From Microbacterium sp. AZCO (GTDB lineage: Bacteria > Actinomycetota > Actinomycetes > Actinomycetales > Microbacteriaceae), in assembly GCF_039614715.1 (NCBI RefSeq), contig NZ_CP154857.1:1922001-1986000 (forward strand): a stretch of 64,000 nt of DNA. Direction: 5' to 3'. The position numbers were made by a program, and so were the translations under genes. This document shows, one piece after another, positions 27,027 to 40,250 of this stretch. The notes under the pieces are model-generated. The model had not been told where the DNA came from. It worked only from the letters and a program-made list of their open reading frames with translations, and did not search any database. Position 1 is the stretch's first letter. Every line of letters begins with the position of its first letter.

Positions 27027-27889
27027 GTGAACAACTCTGCCTTACTGCCCGCAGACCACTCGACGCGGCCGTCGCTCGTCATGCGCACCCACTCCACGCC
27101 CCACTCGTGCGCGAGGCGCGGTCCGCCGTCGAAGAACAGCGCCGTCGCGACCGCGTCGGCCCGCATGGCGGTGGGCGCGACGGCCCACGTCGCGACGATC
27201 GAGCGCACGGGATGCCCCGTCCGCGCGTCCAGCACGTGGTGAAGGCCGTCGCCCCACGCGCGCCGGTTGATCGCGGACGCGCAGAGCGCGGCATCCCGGA
27301 TCTCCAGGACGCCGATCGCGCGACGCGCGTCGAAGGGATGCTCCAGCCCGATGCGCTGCGGCGCTCCGCGCATCGCCATGTCACCCCCCGCGTCCACCAC
27401 GACGTCGGTGGCGGCCCACGGGGCGAGGGCGTCGAGCACGAGGTCGACGAGACGCCCCTTGCCGAGCGCGCCGACATCGAGGAGGGAGGGCGCGTCGAGG
27501 CGCAGCATCCCGTTCCCCCAGTGCACGAGGGTCCGCCACGGCGGGGCCGGCGCTGCTCCCCCGTCCACGAACGAGTAGATCGCGTCGTAGCCCCGGCGGG
27601 CGAGCGTCTCGCCGACGAGCGGATTCACGGCGTCGTCGGTCGCTGACGAGAGCTCGGCGTACGCGTCGAGCATCGCCGCCGCGTCGGGCGGCGCGGGGGT
27701 GGACCCGCCGGTCGCCGCGAGCCGCGACACGAGCGAGTCGGCTCGGAAGCGCGACCAGGCCGCGTCGAAATCGCCGATGCACCGCTCGACCGCCGAACGG
27801 GCATCGCCCGGTAGAGGCTCGCGCGTCTCGATCTGCCAGACGGTGCCGATCGCGTCGAACCGCCAGACCGCAGGCCCGACCCCGGACAC
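27023..27889 (-). CDS. apbE: ApbE-family FAD:protein FMN transferase
   Basis: The 288-residue enzyme attaches FMN from FAD to Ser or Thr in target proteins outside the membrane. Motifs match the family: DVGALGKGRLVDLVLDAL near residue 140, VVDAGGDMAMRG near 163 and MRADAVATALFFDGG near 245, where the metal is bound. There is no signal peptide or lipobox, and the N-terminus is short, so it might act in the cytoplasm or leave by another route. The GTG start lies 3 bases after the lipoprotein gene and the stop overlaps the next gene by ATGA. Confidence 0.92.
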   Translation of the reverse strand: MSGVGPAVWRFDAIGTVWQIETREPLPGDARSAVERCIGDFDAAWSRFRADSLVSRLAATGGSTPAPPDAAAMLDAYAELSSATDDAVNPLVGETLARRGYDAIYSFVDGGAAPAPPWRTLVHWGNGMLRLDAPSLLDVGALGKGRLVDLVLDALAPWAATDVVVDAGGDMAMRGAPQRIGLEHPFDARRAIGVLEIRDAALCASAINRRAWGDGLHHVLDARTGHPVRSIVATWAVAPTAMRADAVATALFFDGGPRLAHEWGVEWVRMTSDGRVEWSAGSKAELFT

Positions 27890-27892
27890 GCG

Positions 27893-28351
27893 TCAGGCTG
27901 CCGCTTCGACCTTGATCTGCTCGATGGCGTCGTTGAAGCCGCCGCTCGTGAGCGATGAGCCGGCGACGCGGCTGACCGAGATGGCATCGATGTCCTGGCC
28001 CACGACGACGTCGGCGATGCCGCCGATGAACTTGCTCTGGTACTCCTTCGACTCCCGCGCCTTCGGGTTGCCGGTGACCTCGACGTCGGTGATGACGTCG
28101 TTCTCTAGCGTGACGGTGACGCTGATCGTCTCGACGGACTCGGGCGTCGTGTACGCGCCCTGGGCCGTGTACGTGCCGTCGGTGTAGCTTCCGGAGCCCG
28201 TCGTGGTTCCCGAGCCGGAGTCGTTCGAGCCGGTGTCGGCGCTCGAGGTCGAGTCGGTCGCGGAGCAGCCCGCGAGGGCGATGGCTCCGGCGACGCCGAC
28301 GACGGCGGCGCCGACACGGAGCGGGCGGGGTACGGCGGTGGTGCGGATCAT
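27893..28351 (-). CDS. FMN-binding lipoprotein
   Basis: The 152-residue product has a lipoprotein signal ending LAG-C at about residue 29, a Ser, Thr and Gly-rich linker, and an FMN-bind domain (YTDGTYTAQG to the C-terminus). The motif for covalent FMN is expected near VAGSSLTSGGF. It departs from the usual [ST]GA[TS] because Ala replaces the first Ser or Thr and Ser the acceptor Thr. AGAGGA precedes the ATG at 28351. It forms an operon with apbE and the membrane reductase and probably is the extracytoplasmic electron acceptor. Confidence 0.88.
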   Translation of the reverse strand: MIRTTAVPRPLRVGAAVVGVAGAIALAGCSATDSTSSADTGSNDSGSGTTTGSGSYTDGTYTAQGAYTTPESVETISVTVTLENDVITDVEVTGNPKARESKEYQSKFIGGIADVVVGQDIDAISVSRVAGSSLTSGGFNDAIEQIKVEAAA

Positions 28352-28460
28352 GAGCGGTCCTCTTCTGTCGTGCCTCGTGGCCTGCAAGCCACGCTAGGGG
28401 ACACGACGCGAAGGCTCCGCCGGTTCAGCTATGAAGACCCTTTGAATGCGAGCGCATGGA

Positions 28461-31175
28461 TCAGCGACTCCGGCCGCGGAACACCGCCTTCAGCACCTCG
28501 ACGGCGAAGAAGATCGCGATCGACAGCACGAGCGGCAGGATCCAGGATGCCGCGGCCAGCGGCTCGGACTCGAAGAGCGTGTTCATGACGGGGACGTAGG
28601 TGAAGATCACCTGCAGCACGATGAGCGCGGCGGCCGAGATCCAGATCATCCGGTTGCCGCGGAAGAGGTCGCCCGTGATGCTCGAGCGCGACATGAAGCG
28701 GCAGTTGAGCAGGTAGGCGAGCTGGCCGAGGGCGAGCATGAGGACGGCCTCCGTGCGCGCGTACGCCACGTCGGTCCCGGTCGCCGCGACGCCGTAGAAG
28801 ACGCCCATCGCGGCACCGCCGATGAGGACCGACACGATGAGCACGAATGCGAGCTCGCTGCCGTCGATGATGGGCCCGCCCGTCTTGCGCGGCCGGCGCG
28901 TCATGATGTCCTTCTCCGCCGGCTCGTACGCGAGCGCGAGCGACAGCGTGACGGCGGTGACCATGTTGACCCAGAGCACCTGCACCGAGGTGAGGGGCAG
29001 CGTGAGCCCGAAGACCACGGCGATCAGGATGACGAGCGACTGCGCGCCGTTCGTCGGCAGGAGGAAGACGATCGACTTGCGGAGATTGTCGTAGATGCGC
29101 CGTCCCTCGGCGATCGCGCTGCGGATCGTCGCGAAGTTGTCGTCGGCGAGGACGACCTCGGCCGCTTCCTTCGTCGCTTCGGTGCCCTTGATGCCCATCG
29201 CGATCCCGACGTTCGCGCGCGTGAGGGCAGGTGCGTCGTTGACGCCGTCGCCCGTCATGGCCACGACCTCGCCGTGCGACTGAAGGGCCCGGACGATGCG
29301 GATCTTGTGCTCGGGGCTCGTGCGCGCGTAGACGTCGACGTCGCGCACGACCTCCTTGAGCTGCTCCTGGCTGAGCGCCTCGAGGTCGGCGCCCGTGAGC
29401 ACACGCACGTCGTCGCCGCGGACGAGTCCCATTTCGCGGCCGATCGCGAGCGCGGTGCCCGCGTGGTCGCCCGTGATCATCTTCACCTTGATGCCCGCCG
29501 TGTGGCAGTCGGCGATCGCGTCGATCGCCTCGGGGCGCGGCGGATCGACGATGCCCCACACGCCGAGGAACTCCAGGCCTTCGAGATCCTCGACGGCGAT
29601 GCCGTCGACATCGGCGCCGACGGGCTTGCGTGCGGCGGCGAGGACGCGCAGGCCCTGCGCGCTCAGCTCGTCGATGACCGCCTCCCAGCGGACGAGGTCG
29701 AGCGCCTGGGGTCCCGCTGGCCCGCGCTGCGAGCCCGAGCGCTCGAGCAGGCGGTCGGGCGCGCCCTTCACGAGGATCGCCCGCGATCCGTCGGCGCCCT
29801 GGTTGAGCGTCGCCATGAACTTGTTCGCCGAGTCGAAGGGGATGACTCCGACGCGCGTCGAGCCGCCGGGATCGAGGCGACCCTTCATCGCGACCACCTT
29901 GAGGGCGCCCTCCGTCGGCTCGCCGACGAGCTGCCACCTCGGCGCCTCCCCCGAACCCGCCGCCTGGTCGGACTGGACGATGTGCGCATCGTTGCACAGA
30001 GACGCCACCGCGAGCACGGCGGTGAGGTCGCCGCCGAGGCGCGCGTCTCCGACGGGCCGGATCTCACCCGTCGGGTCGTACCCGAGCCCCGTGACGTCGT
30101 AGGCGGCGATGGGCGTCACGATGCGCCGCACCGTCATCTCGTTCTTGGTGAGCGTGCCGGTCTTGTCGGAGCACACCGTCGTGACCGACCCGAGCGCCTC
30201 GACGGCGGGGAGCTTCCGGGTGATGGCGTTCTGCCGGGCCATCTGCTGCACGCCGAGCGCGAGCGTGATCGTCACGAGCGCCGGGAGCCCCTCGGGGATC
30301 GCCGCGACGGCGAAGCCGATCGCCGCCGAGATGAGCTCGTCGAAGGGCATCTGGTGGAGGAAGCGGCCGATCATGAGCATGACGGCCGCCATGCCCAGGA
30401 TCACGATCGTGAGGACCCGCCCGAAGTAGTCGAGCTGCTGCGTGAGCGGCGTCGCGAGCTCGCCCGCCTCGTCGGCGAGGCTCTGGATCTTGCCGATCTC
30501 GGTCGTCACGCCGGTGCCCGTGACGATCCCGCGCCCCTGGCCGGCCGACACGATCGTGCCGGAGAACGCCATCGACGTCCGGTCGCCGACGCCGGCGTCA
30601 GCGGACACCGGGTCGACCTTCTTCGACGCGGGCACAGACTCTCCGGTGAGGGCCGACTCGTCGATGCGCAGCTGAAAGGCCTGCAGCAGCCGGACGTCGG
30701 CGGGCACCTTGTCGCCCGGCATGAGACGGATCACGTCGCCCGGAACCAGCTCCGCCGCGGGCACGGTCGCCCAGGCGCCGTCGCGCCGGGCCGAGGCATC
30801 CGCCGACAGCATCCCCCGGATGCCGGCGAGCGCCTTCTCGGCGCGGCCCTCCTGGATGTAGCCGATGATCGCGTTGATGATCGCGACCGCCATGATCACC
30901 CAGAAGTCGAGCCAGTCGCCCATGACGGCCTTGATGACGGCGGCGGCGATGAGGATGTAGATGAGCGTGTCGTTGAAATGCGCCAGGAACCGGACGATCG
31001 CCGGCTTGCGCGCGGGTTCCGGCAGCTCGTTGCGTCCGACGATGCCGAGGCGTGTCGCGGCATCCTGCGTCGTCAGCCCGCGCTCATCGGTGCGCAGCTC
31101 GCGCACCACCTCATCGACGTCGAGCGCGAACGGGCGCGCGACGACGAGATCCGCCTCGGTGACCTGAGCTGCCAT
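28461..31175 (-). CDS. P-type cation-transporting ATPase (P2 type)
   Basis: The 904-residue pump has the expected order: N-terminal cation-ATPase domain, actuator with TGES near residue 172, PEGLPALVT in helix 4 near 295, the phosphorylation site DKTGT near 337, the nucleotide domain, and [11 protein letters not shown] near 643, then helices 5-10. It looks like Ca2+-ATPases. In helix 6 the stretch [14 protein letters not shown] keeps the Asn but has Ala where Ca2+ pumps have a ligand Asp, so the ion is uncertain. Transcription is separate from prs, with a 200-base gap that shows no clear feature. Confidence 0.93.
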   Translation of the reverse strand: MAAQVTEADLVVARPFALDVDEVVRELRTDERGLTTQDAATRLGIVGRNELPEPARKPAIVRFLAHFNDTLIYILIAAAVIKAVMGDWLDFWVIMAVAIINAIIGYIQEGRAEKALAGIRGMLSADASARRDGAWATVPAAELVPGDVIRLMPGDKVPADVRLLQAFQLRIDESALTGESVPASKKVDPVSADAGVGDRTSMAFSGTIVSAGQGRGIVTGTGVTTEIGKIQSLADEAGELATPLTQQLDYFGRVLTIVILGMAAVMLMIGRFLHQMPFDELISAAIGFAVAAIPEGLPALVTITLALGVQQMARQNAITRKLPAVEALGSVTTVCSDKTGTLTKNEMTVRRIVTPIAAYDVTGLGYDPTGEIRPVGDARLGGDLTAVLAVASLCNDAHIVQSDQAAGSGEAPRWQLVGEPTEGALKVVAMKGRLDPGGSTRVGVIPFDSANKFMATLNQGADGSRAILVKGAPDRLLERSGSQRGPAGPQALDLVRWEAVIDELSAQGLRVLAAARKPVGADVDGIAVEDLEGLEFLGVWGIVDPPRPEAIDAIADCHTAGIKVKMITGDHAGTALAIGREMGLVRGDDVRVLTGADLEALSQEQLKEVVRDVDVYARTSPEHKIRIVRALQSHGEVVAMTGDGVNDAPALTRANVGIAMGIKGTEATKEAAEVVLADDNFATIRSAIAEGRRIYDNLRKSIVFLLPTNGAQSLVILIAVVFGLTLPLTSVQVLWVNMVTAVTLSLALAYEPAEKDIMTRRPRKTGGPIIDGSELAFVLIVSVLIGGAAMGVFYGVAATGTDVAYARTEAVLMLALGQLAYLLNCRFMSRSSITGDLFRGNRMIWISAAALIVLQVIFTYVPVMNTLFESEPLAAASWILPLVLSIAIFFAVEVLKAVFRGRSR

Positions 31176-31375
31176 GCGGCTTCCCTTCGACAGGGTCAGG
31201 CTAAAGCACGTGGCGACTCCGACGCGCGGGCGCGACGGGGCGGCCCGGATTCGTCGGGCGTCGGACCGCGGCATCCCCTCGCTCACACCACAGCGTCGGA
31301 GATCGCCACGATGTCGGAGCGAATCGCAACGACTCGTCCTGCGACGTGGTGATCTCCTGCGCGGTGGCGGAAGGG

Positions 31376-32410
31376 TCAGGCGGCGCCGTCGAACATGCTC
31401 GTGACGGAGCCGTCCTCGAAGACCTCGTGGATGGCGCGCGCGAGCAGCGGAGCGATCGGCAGGACGGTGAGCGTCGAGAAGCGCTTCTCGTCGGGCAGCG
31501 GGATCGTGTCGGTCACGACGACCTCGTCGATCGCCGCGCTCTGCAGCCGCTCCGCGGCCGGGTGCGAGAAGATCGCATGCGTCGCCGCGACGATGACGCG
31601 CTCGGCGCCGTTGGCCTTGAGCGCCTCGGCGGCCTTCACGATCGTGCCGCCCGTGTCGATCATGTCGTCGACGAGGAGGCACACGCGTCCGGAGACCTGG
31701 CCGACGATCTCGTTGACCGTGACCTGATTCGCGACATTGGGGTCGCGGCGCTTGTGGATGATCGCGAGCGGCGCGCCCAGGCTGTCCGACCACGTGTCGG
31801 CGACCCGCACGCGGCCCGTGTCGGGCGACACGACGGTGAGCTTCGCGCGGTCCTCCGCGGAGAGCGTGGTCTCGAAGTAGTCGAGCAGCACGGGCTTGGC
31901 GAAGAGGTGGTCGACGGGTCCGTCGAAGAAGCCCTGGATCTGCGCGGCGTGCAGATCGACGCTCATGACGCGATCGGCGCCGGCGGTCTTGAGCAGGTCG
32001 GCCACGAGGCGCGCGCTGATCGGCTCGCGGCCGCGACCCTTCTTGTCCTGCCGCGAATACGGATAGTACGGCGCGACGACGGTGATGCGCTTGGCGGACG
32101 CGCGCTTGGCGGCATCCAGCATGATGAGCGTCTCCATGAGCCACTCGTTGACCGGCGGCCCGAAGCTCTGGATGAGGAAGAAGTCGCAGCCGCGGATCGA
32201 GACCTCGAAGCGGGTCAGGATCTCGCCCGACGCGAACGTCCGGTACTCGGTCGGCACGAGCTGCGTGCCGAGCGACGCGGCGACGTCTGCGGCGAGCGCC
32301 GGATGCGAACGACCCGACGCGACGACCAGTCGCTTCTTCGTCTTGGCGACGAGTCCGGGTGCGATGTCGTTCTCGCGGTCGAGCTCAACCGTCTTCTTCT
32401 TGCGCGCCAT
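31376..32410 (-). CDS. prs: Ribose-phosphate pyrophosphokinase
   Basis: PRPP synthetase transfers pyrophosphate from ATP to ribose 5-phosphate and supplies nucleotide, His and Trp synthesis. The 344-residue product shows PYYPYSRQDKK, DLHAAQIQGFF, the KRRD segment and the PRPP-binding VDDMIDTGGT motif. A lysine-rich N-terminal extension of about 35 residues precedes the usual start region (KKRLVVASGRSHP). The ATG at 32410 lies inside the 3-prime end of glmU, overlapping by 26 bases, so the two are translated together. Confidence 0.97.
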   Translation of the reverse strand: MARKKKTVELDRENDIAPGLVAKTKKRLVVASGRSHPALAADVAASLGTQLVPTEYRTFASGEILTRFEVSIRGCDFFLIQSFGPPVNEWLMETLIMLDAAKRASAKRITVVAPYYPYSRQDKKGRGREPISARLVADLLKTAGADRVMSVDLHAAQIQGFFDGPVDHLFAKPVLLDYFETTLSAEDRAKLTVVSPDTGRVRVADTWSDSLGAPLAIIHKRRDPNVANQVTVNEIVGQVSGRVCLLVDDMIDTGGTIVKAAEALKANGAERVIVAATHAIFSHPAAERLQSAAIDEVVVTDTIPLPDEKRFSTLTVLPIAPLLARAIHEVFEDGSVTSMFDGAA

Positions 32411-33845
32411 CGCCCGCCTTCTGTGCGGACCGAGCCTGCGCCGCCACGTCGGCGGCATGGGTCCCCGGTCGGTTCTTCTCGACCCACCCCTCGATGTTGC
32501 GCTGGGGGGCGACGCTCAGAGCCAGTGCACCGGCGGGGACGTCCTTGCGGATGACCGCCCCGGCCCCGGTCTTCGCGCCGTCTCCTACCCTAACGGGCGC
32601 GACGAATACGTTGTGCGAGCCGGAGTGCACCTCGTCGCCGATCTCGGTGCGGTGCTTGGTCAGATCGTCGTAGTTGGCCGTGATGGCGCCGGCGCCGAGA
32701 TTGACGCCGCGCCCGATCGTCGTGTCGCCGATGTAGGAGAGGTGCGGCACCTTGCTCCCCTCGCCGATCGTGGAGTTCTTCACCTCGACGAACGTGCCGA
32801 TCTTGCCGTTCGCCGCGAGCTGCGCGCCGGGCCGGAGGTACGCGAAGGGACCGACGTTGGCGCCCGCGCCGATGACGGCGAGCGTCGCGTCGGTGCGCGT
32901 CACGACCGCGTTCTCCCCCACCTCGCAGTCGACGAGGCTCGTGTCCGGCCCGATCGTGGCCCCGGAGTCGATGACGGTGGCACGGAGGATGTGCGTGTTC
33001 GGCAGCACCGTGACGTCGGGTGCGAGCGTCGCGCTGACGTCGATCCACGTCGTGGCGGGGTCGAGGATCGTGGCGCCCTCGAGCTGCCAGCGCCGCACGG
33101 TGCGGGCGTTGAGGGTGCGAGCGGCCTCGGCGAGCTGCACCCGGTCGTTGACGCCGAGGGCGGCGGCGGCATCGGGCGCGGTCGAGACGGCGACAGGCAG
33201 ACGGGAGTCGTGCAGCAGGCCGACCACGTCGGTGAGGTACTTCTCCCCCTGCGCGTTGGCCGTGCCGACGAGTGCGATGTGCGCGCGGAGGTCGCCCGCG
33301 CGGAAGACGTACACCCCGACGTTGATCTCGGTGACGGATGCCTCGTCGGGCGTGGCATCCTTCTGCTCCACGATCCGCTCGAGGTCTCCCGAGCCCCCAC
33401 GGATGATGCGGCCGTAGCCGGTCGCGTCATCGACGACGGCGCTCATGACCGTGACGGCGGCGCCCGACCCGCGGTGCGTCGTGACGAGGGACGTCAGCGT
33501 GTCGCTGTCGAGGAGCGGCACGTCGCCGCTCAGCACCAGGACGTCGCCATCGAACTCGCCGAGCCGGTCGAGGGCGATCTCGACCGCACGTCCCGTGCCC
33601 GGGACCTCGTCCTGATCGACGACGGTGGCCTCGGGGTGGGCGGCGAGCACGGCCGACGCGACGAGGTCGCGCTCGTGCCGCACGACGACGAGGACATGCG
33701 CGGGGGCGAGCGCCTCGGCGGTGTCGAGGACGTGTCCCACGAGCGGGCGTCCGCCGATGCCGTGCAGCACCTTCGGCAGCGACGACTTCATGCGGGTGCC
33801 CCGGCCGGCGGCGAGGACGACGACAGCGAGCTTCGTATCGGTCAT
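32385..33845 (-). CDS. glmU: Bifunctional N-acetylglucosamine-1-phosphate uridyltransferase/glucosamine-1-phosphate acetyltransferase
   Basis: GlmU makes UDP-GlcNAc for peptidoglycan. The 486-residue product has the pyrophosphorylase domain (LAAGRGTRMKSSLPKVLH at residues 11-28, GDVPLL, NVGVYVF) and a left-handed beta-helix acetyltransferase domain from about 260 with YLRPGAQL and SHNVFVAP. The start at 33845 matches the family N-terminus. It is only one base from the 3-prime end of the tRNA-Gln gene, so there is no room for an untranslated leader if the tRNA is excised. It overlaps prs by 26 bases. Confidence 0.97.
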   Translation of the reverse strand: MTDTKLAVVVLAAGRGTRMKSSLPKVLHGIGGRPLVGHVLDTAEALAPAHVLVVVRHERDLVASAVLAAHPEATVVDQDEVPGTGRAVEIALDRLGEFDGDVLVLSGDVPLLDSDTLTSLVTTHRGSGAAVTVMSAVVDDATGYGRIIRGGSGDLERIVEQKDATPDEASVTEINVGVYVFRAGDLRAHIALVGTANAQGEKYLTDVVGLLHDSRLPVAVSTAPDAAAALGVNDRVQLAEAARTLNARTVRRWQLEGATILDPATTWIDVSATLAPDVTVLPNTHILRATVIDSGATIGPDTSLVDCEVGENAVVTRTDATLAVIGAGANVGPFAYLRPGAQLAANGKIGTFVEVKNSTIGEGSKVPHLSYIGDTTIGRGVNLGAGAITANYDDLTKHRTEIGDEVHSGSHNVFVAPVRVGDGAKTGAGAVIRKDVPAGALALSVAPQRNIEGWVEKNRPGTHAADVAAQARSAQKAGDGAQEEDG

Positions 33846-33846
33846 G

Positions 33847-33918
33847 CTCCGCCGCCAGGACTCGAACCTAGACCTCACAGCTCCAAAGGCTGTCGTGCTG
33901 CCATTACACCACGGCGGA
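33847..33918 (-). tRNA. tRNA-Gln (anticodon TTG)
   Basis: The 72-base minus-strand gene folds as a cloverleaf. The acceptor arms TCCGCCG and CGGCGGA pair fully with a U1-A72 pair and G73 discriminator as expected for tRNA-Gln. The anticodon stem ACAGC/GCTGT holds the loop CTTTGGA with anticodon TTG, and the T arm has CTAGG-TTCGAGT-CCTGG. CCA is not encoded. The glmU ATG starts after a single further base. Confidence 0.96.
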
Positions 33919-33977
33919 CCGGCCGCGACTCAGGCGTCGGGGCCTCGACAAGTCTGCCATGGCGGGTGGGCAGACCA

Positions 33978-34018
33978 GGATGGATGCCGGATGCCTCGGC
34001 GCGAGGCATCCGCCATCC
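33978..34018 (-). terminator. Terminator hairpin of the galactan operon
   Basis: GGATGCCTCG and CGAGGCATCC form a perfect 10-bp inner stem with a 3-base loop. Outside a bulge, GGATGG and CCATCC add 6 pairs. It begins 6 bases after the galactanase stop. The inner arms again contain GGATGCC/GGCATCC. Confidence 0.75.
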
Positions 34019-34023
34019 CTCGA

Positions 34024-37683
<3,660 letters not shown>

Positions 37684-38589
37684 TCAGCCCTTGACGGCCC
37701 CGGCGGTGAGGCCTCCGATGATGTAGCGCTGCATCGACAGCACGAGGATCGCGATGGGGATGGCCGCGACGACGGCTCCCGCCGTGAAAAGGCCCCAGTT
37801 GGACGACAGCTGGTTCGACACCCACTGGTACATGCCGACCGCGAGCGTCCAGTTGTCCTCGGACACGAGCACGATCTTCGCGACGATGAAGTCGCCGAAC
37901 GTCGTGATGAAGGACAGCAGCGCGACGACGGCGAGGATCGGCGTGACGAGCGGGAAGATGAGCTTCCAGAAGATCTGCGCGTGCGTCGCGCCGTCGATCT
38001 TGGCGGACTCGTCTATCTCGATCGGCACCGTGTTGAAGAAGCCGTAGAGCAGGAACGTGTTCGCCCCGAGCACTCCCCCGAAGTACACGCAGATGAGCGC
38101 GAGCTTGGAGTTGAGGCCGAGCGCCGGGACGACCTCGCCGAGCGACAGCAGCATGAGGAAGATCGCGATGAAGGCGAGCGCCTGCGGGAACATCTGCACG
38201 ATGAGCAGCGTCGTGAGCCCCGCCCGGCGTCCCGAGAACCGGAATCGCGAGAACGCGTACGCCGCCGAGGCGCCCATGAGCACCGACCCGAGCGAGACGC
38301 TCGTGCAGATGATGAGCGTGTTGAGCGCCCACGTCCAGTAGCTCGTCTCGCTCAGCGCCGCGTAGTTGACGCCCGAGACCTCGCTGAACAGCGCCGTCGC
38401 GGCCGAGAGCGTCCCTCGCGGATTGAGCGACGCCGACAGCACGTACACGAGCGGGAAGAGCGCGTAGAACGCGATCACGACGGCGAGGAGGTACTTCCAG
38501 CCGACGTCGAGCAGCCAGCGGCGACGGCGGCCCGACCGGCTCGGCTCTGCGACGGCAAGGGTCCGCGCGGACGCGGTCTGCGTGGTCAT
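37684..38589 (-). CDS. Oligosaccharide ABC transporter permease (MalG/GanQ type)
   Basis: The 301-residue protein has six membrane helices and the EAA loop ESAKIDGATHAQIFWKLIFPLV near residue 195, which docks with a MsmX/MalK-type ATPase. The C-terminus GLTAGAVKG is typical of MalG-like proteins. Its ATG shares a base with the stop of the first permease gene (TGATG). No ATPase gene is in the operon, so a shared ATPase encoded elsewhere is expected, as in the gan and mdx systems of Bacillus. Confidence 0.93.
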   Translation of the reverse strand: MTTQTASARTLAVAEPSRSGRRRRWLLDVGWKYLLAVVIAFYALFPLVYVLSASLNPRGTLSAATALFSEVSGVNYAALSETSYWTWALNTLIICTSVSLGSVLMGASAAYAFSRFRFSGRRAGLTTLLIVQMFPQALAFIAIFLMLLSLGEVVPALGLNSKLALICVYFGGVLGANTFLLYGFFNTVPIEIDESAKIDGATHAQIFWKLIFPLVTPILAVVALLSFITTFGDFIVAKIVLVSEDNWTLAVGMYQWVSNQLSSNWGLFTAGAVVAAIPIAILVLSMQRYIIGGLTAGAVKG

Positions 38590-40214
38590 CACTGGAACTC
38601 CTCGAGCTTGCGGGTCTGACGGAAGGAGAAGAGGGCGACGAGCCCGACGAAGACGAAGGCGATGATCGACAGCGCGCTCGCGAGGCCGTAGTCGGCGGCG
38701 CCGCCGGACACGCCCGAGATGTCGTAGATCGCGGAGATCAGGATGTCGGTGTACCCGAGCGCATACGGGGCGCCGGGTATCGACGGGCCGCCGTTGTTGA
38801 ACATGTAGATGACGGTGAAGTTGTTGAACGCGACGGCGAAGGACGAGATCGCGAGCGGCGCCGTCGACACGAGAAGCAGCGGCAGGATGATCGACCGGAA
38901 GCGACGGAACTTGCCGGCGCCGTCGATCTCGGCCGCTTCGAGCGCGTCCTGCGGGATCGCCTGCAGGGCGCCTGTGCACACGAGCAGCCAGTACGGGTAG
39001 CTCAGCCAGACGTTGACCCAGACCACCGCGATGCGCGCGAGCGTCGGATCGCCGAGCCAGTTGATGTCGGCGCCGAAGAAGAAGAGGTCATTGATGACGC
39101 CGAACTCGGCGTTGAACATGCCGCGGAAGACGAGCGCCGACATGAACGCCGGGAAGGCGTACGGGAGGATGAACAGCACCCGCATCCATTTCCGGCCGCG
39201 CACCCTCGGGTCGTTGTAGACGAGCGCGAAGAACAGCCCGAGGGCGAACGGCAGCACGACGGACAGCAGCGACCAGACGACGGTCCAGCCGAGGACGAGG
39301 AGCATCGGCTGCGCGAGCTCGGGGTCGGTGAACAGCCGGGTGAAGTTCTGGAATCCGACGTTCACGGCCCAGCCGGTCGGCAGCGCCGTGCCGTCGTCGG
39401 CGACGAAGCTGCCCTGGTCCGTCGCGTGGTACACGGTGCCGGTCGTGGTGTCGGTGATCGTCTGCGCCTGCTCGTCCCACACGAGGGTCGAGGTATAGAC
39501 CGCCGCGCTGACGGCATCCCGCGTGCGGAGCGCCCCATCGTTGGGATCGCTCGAGATCGGGACGCGCAGGGCGATGACGGAGTCCTGCAGGGCCTGGTCG
39601 GAGAGGAGCTGCGTGCGGTCCACGACGGTCCAGCCCTGCACCTCTGTGGGCGCGCCGCTGCCGGACATCTCGCCGGCGTCGCTGAGCGGCTGCTCCTCGG
39701 TGCCGACACGCACGATGCCGCCGTCGTTGATCGCGAACCCGAGCGCCCCCATCTGCTGCACGATCGTCAGCGGGTACGTCGGCGATCCCTCGACACGTCG
39801 CTCGCCCTGGATGAGCGCCGCTTGGACCGCCTGCTCCTGCGTGCCGGCGTGGCCCGTGCCGTAGTTCGTGAAGGCGATGTAGGCCGTGTAGCCGAAGATG
39901 AAGATCTGGAAGGTGAACAGGAACACGAGCCCCGGCAGCATGTACTTCAGCGGGATCGTGCGCTTCGCGAAGTACACCCAGTCGGCGACCGCGACGATCA
40001 CGACCATGCCCACGAGGATGAACCAGTTCTCGACGCGATAGGCCGACAGGACGACGAGCAGTCCGAACGCGTTGATGAGCGCCATCAGCACGAGCTTGAC
40101 GACGAAGCCCCCGCCGCGGCCGCGCCAGTTGCGGGCGTGCGACTCCCGGACGGGGCGTACGGGGGCCTCCCCTGGTGACGACGGGGCCTCCACGGCCTCC
40201 TGTTTGAGCGACAT
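38589..40214 (-). CDS. Oligosaccharide ABC transporter permease (MalF/GanP type)
   Basis: The 541-residue protein has two N-terminal helices near residues 38-75, a third near 92-115, then a domain of about 170 residues outside the membrane like the P2 loop of E. coli MalF, and further helices from about 290. The EAA loop is EAAEIDGAGKFRRFRSIILPLL near residue 430. Together with the next permease it forms the channel for galacto-oligosaccharides (substrate inferred from the GH53 and GH42 neighbours). Confidence 0.93.
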   Translation of the reverse strand: MSLKQEAVEAPSSPGEAPVRPVRESHARNWRGRGGGFVVKLVLMALINAFGLLVVLSAYRVENWFILVGMVVIVAVADWVYFAKRTIPLKYMLPGLVFLFTFQIFIFGYTAYIAFTNYGTGHAGTQEQAVQAALIQGERRVEGSPTYPLTIVQQMGALGFAINDGGIVRVGTEEQPLSDAGEMSGSGAPTEVQGWTVVDRTQLLSDQALQDSVIALRVPISSDPNDGALRTRDAVSAAVYTSTLVWDEQAQTITDTTTGTVYHATDQGSFVADDGTALPTGWAVNVGFQNFTRLFTDPELAQPMLLVLGWTVVWSLLSVVLPFALGLFFALVYNDPRVRGRKWMRVLFILPYAFPAFMSALVFRGMFNAEFGVINDLFFFGADINWLGDPTLARIAVVWVNVWLSYPYWLLVCTGALQAIPQDALEAAEIDGAGKFRRFRSIILPLLLVSTAPLAISSFAVAFNNFTVIYMFNNGGPSIPGAPYALGYTDILISAIYDISGVSGGAADYGLASALSIIAFVFVGLVALFSFRQTRKLEEFQ

Positions 40215-40250
40215 CGCGTCCTTCCTTCTCGACGGTGCGGGTGCGGCGAT

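Noticed and set aside
27023..27889. ApbE as a thiamine-synthesis lipoprotein
   Set aside because: The sequence lacks a lipobox, and the neighbouring FMN-binding and membrane reductase genes support the flavin transferase role.
28446..31352. A 968-codon open frame opposite the P-type ATPase
   Set aside because: It is composition-driven, has no recognisable motif, and covers a gene with full P-type ATPase signatures.
31176..31375. Possible small gene or RNA in the 200-base prs-ATPase gap
   Set aside because: Only a weak CCGACGC/GCGTCGG inverted pair is seen; there is no supported ORF, promoter pair or terminator.
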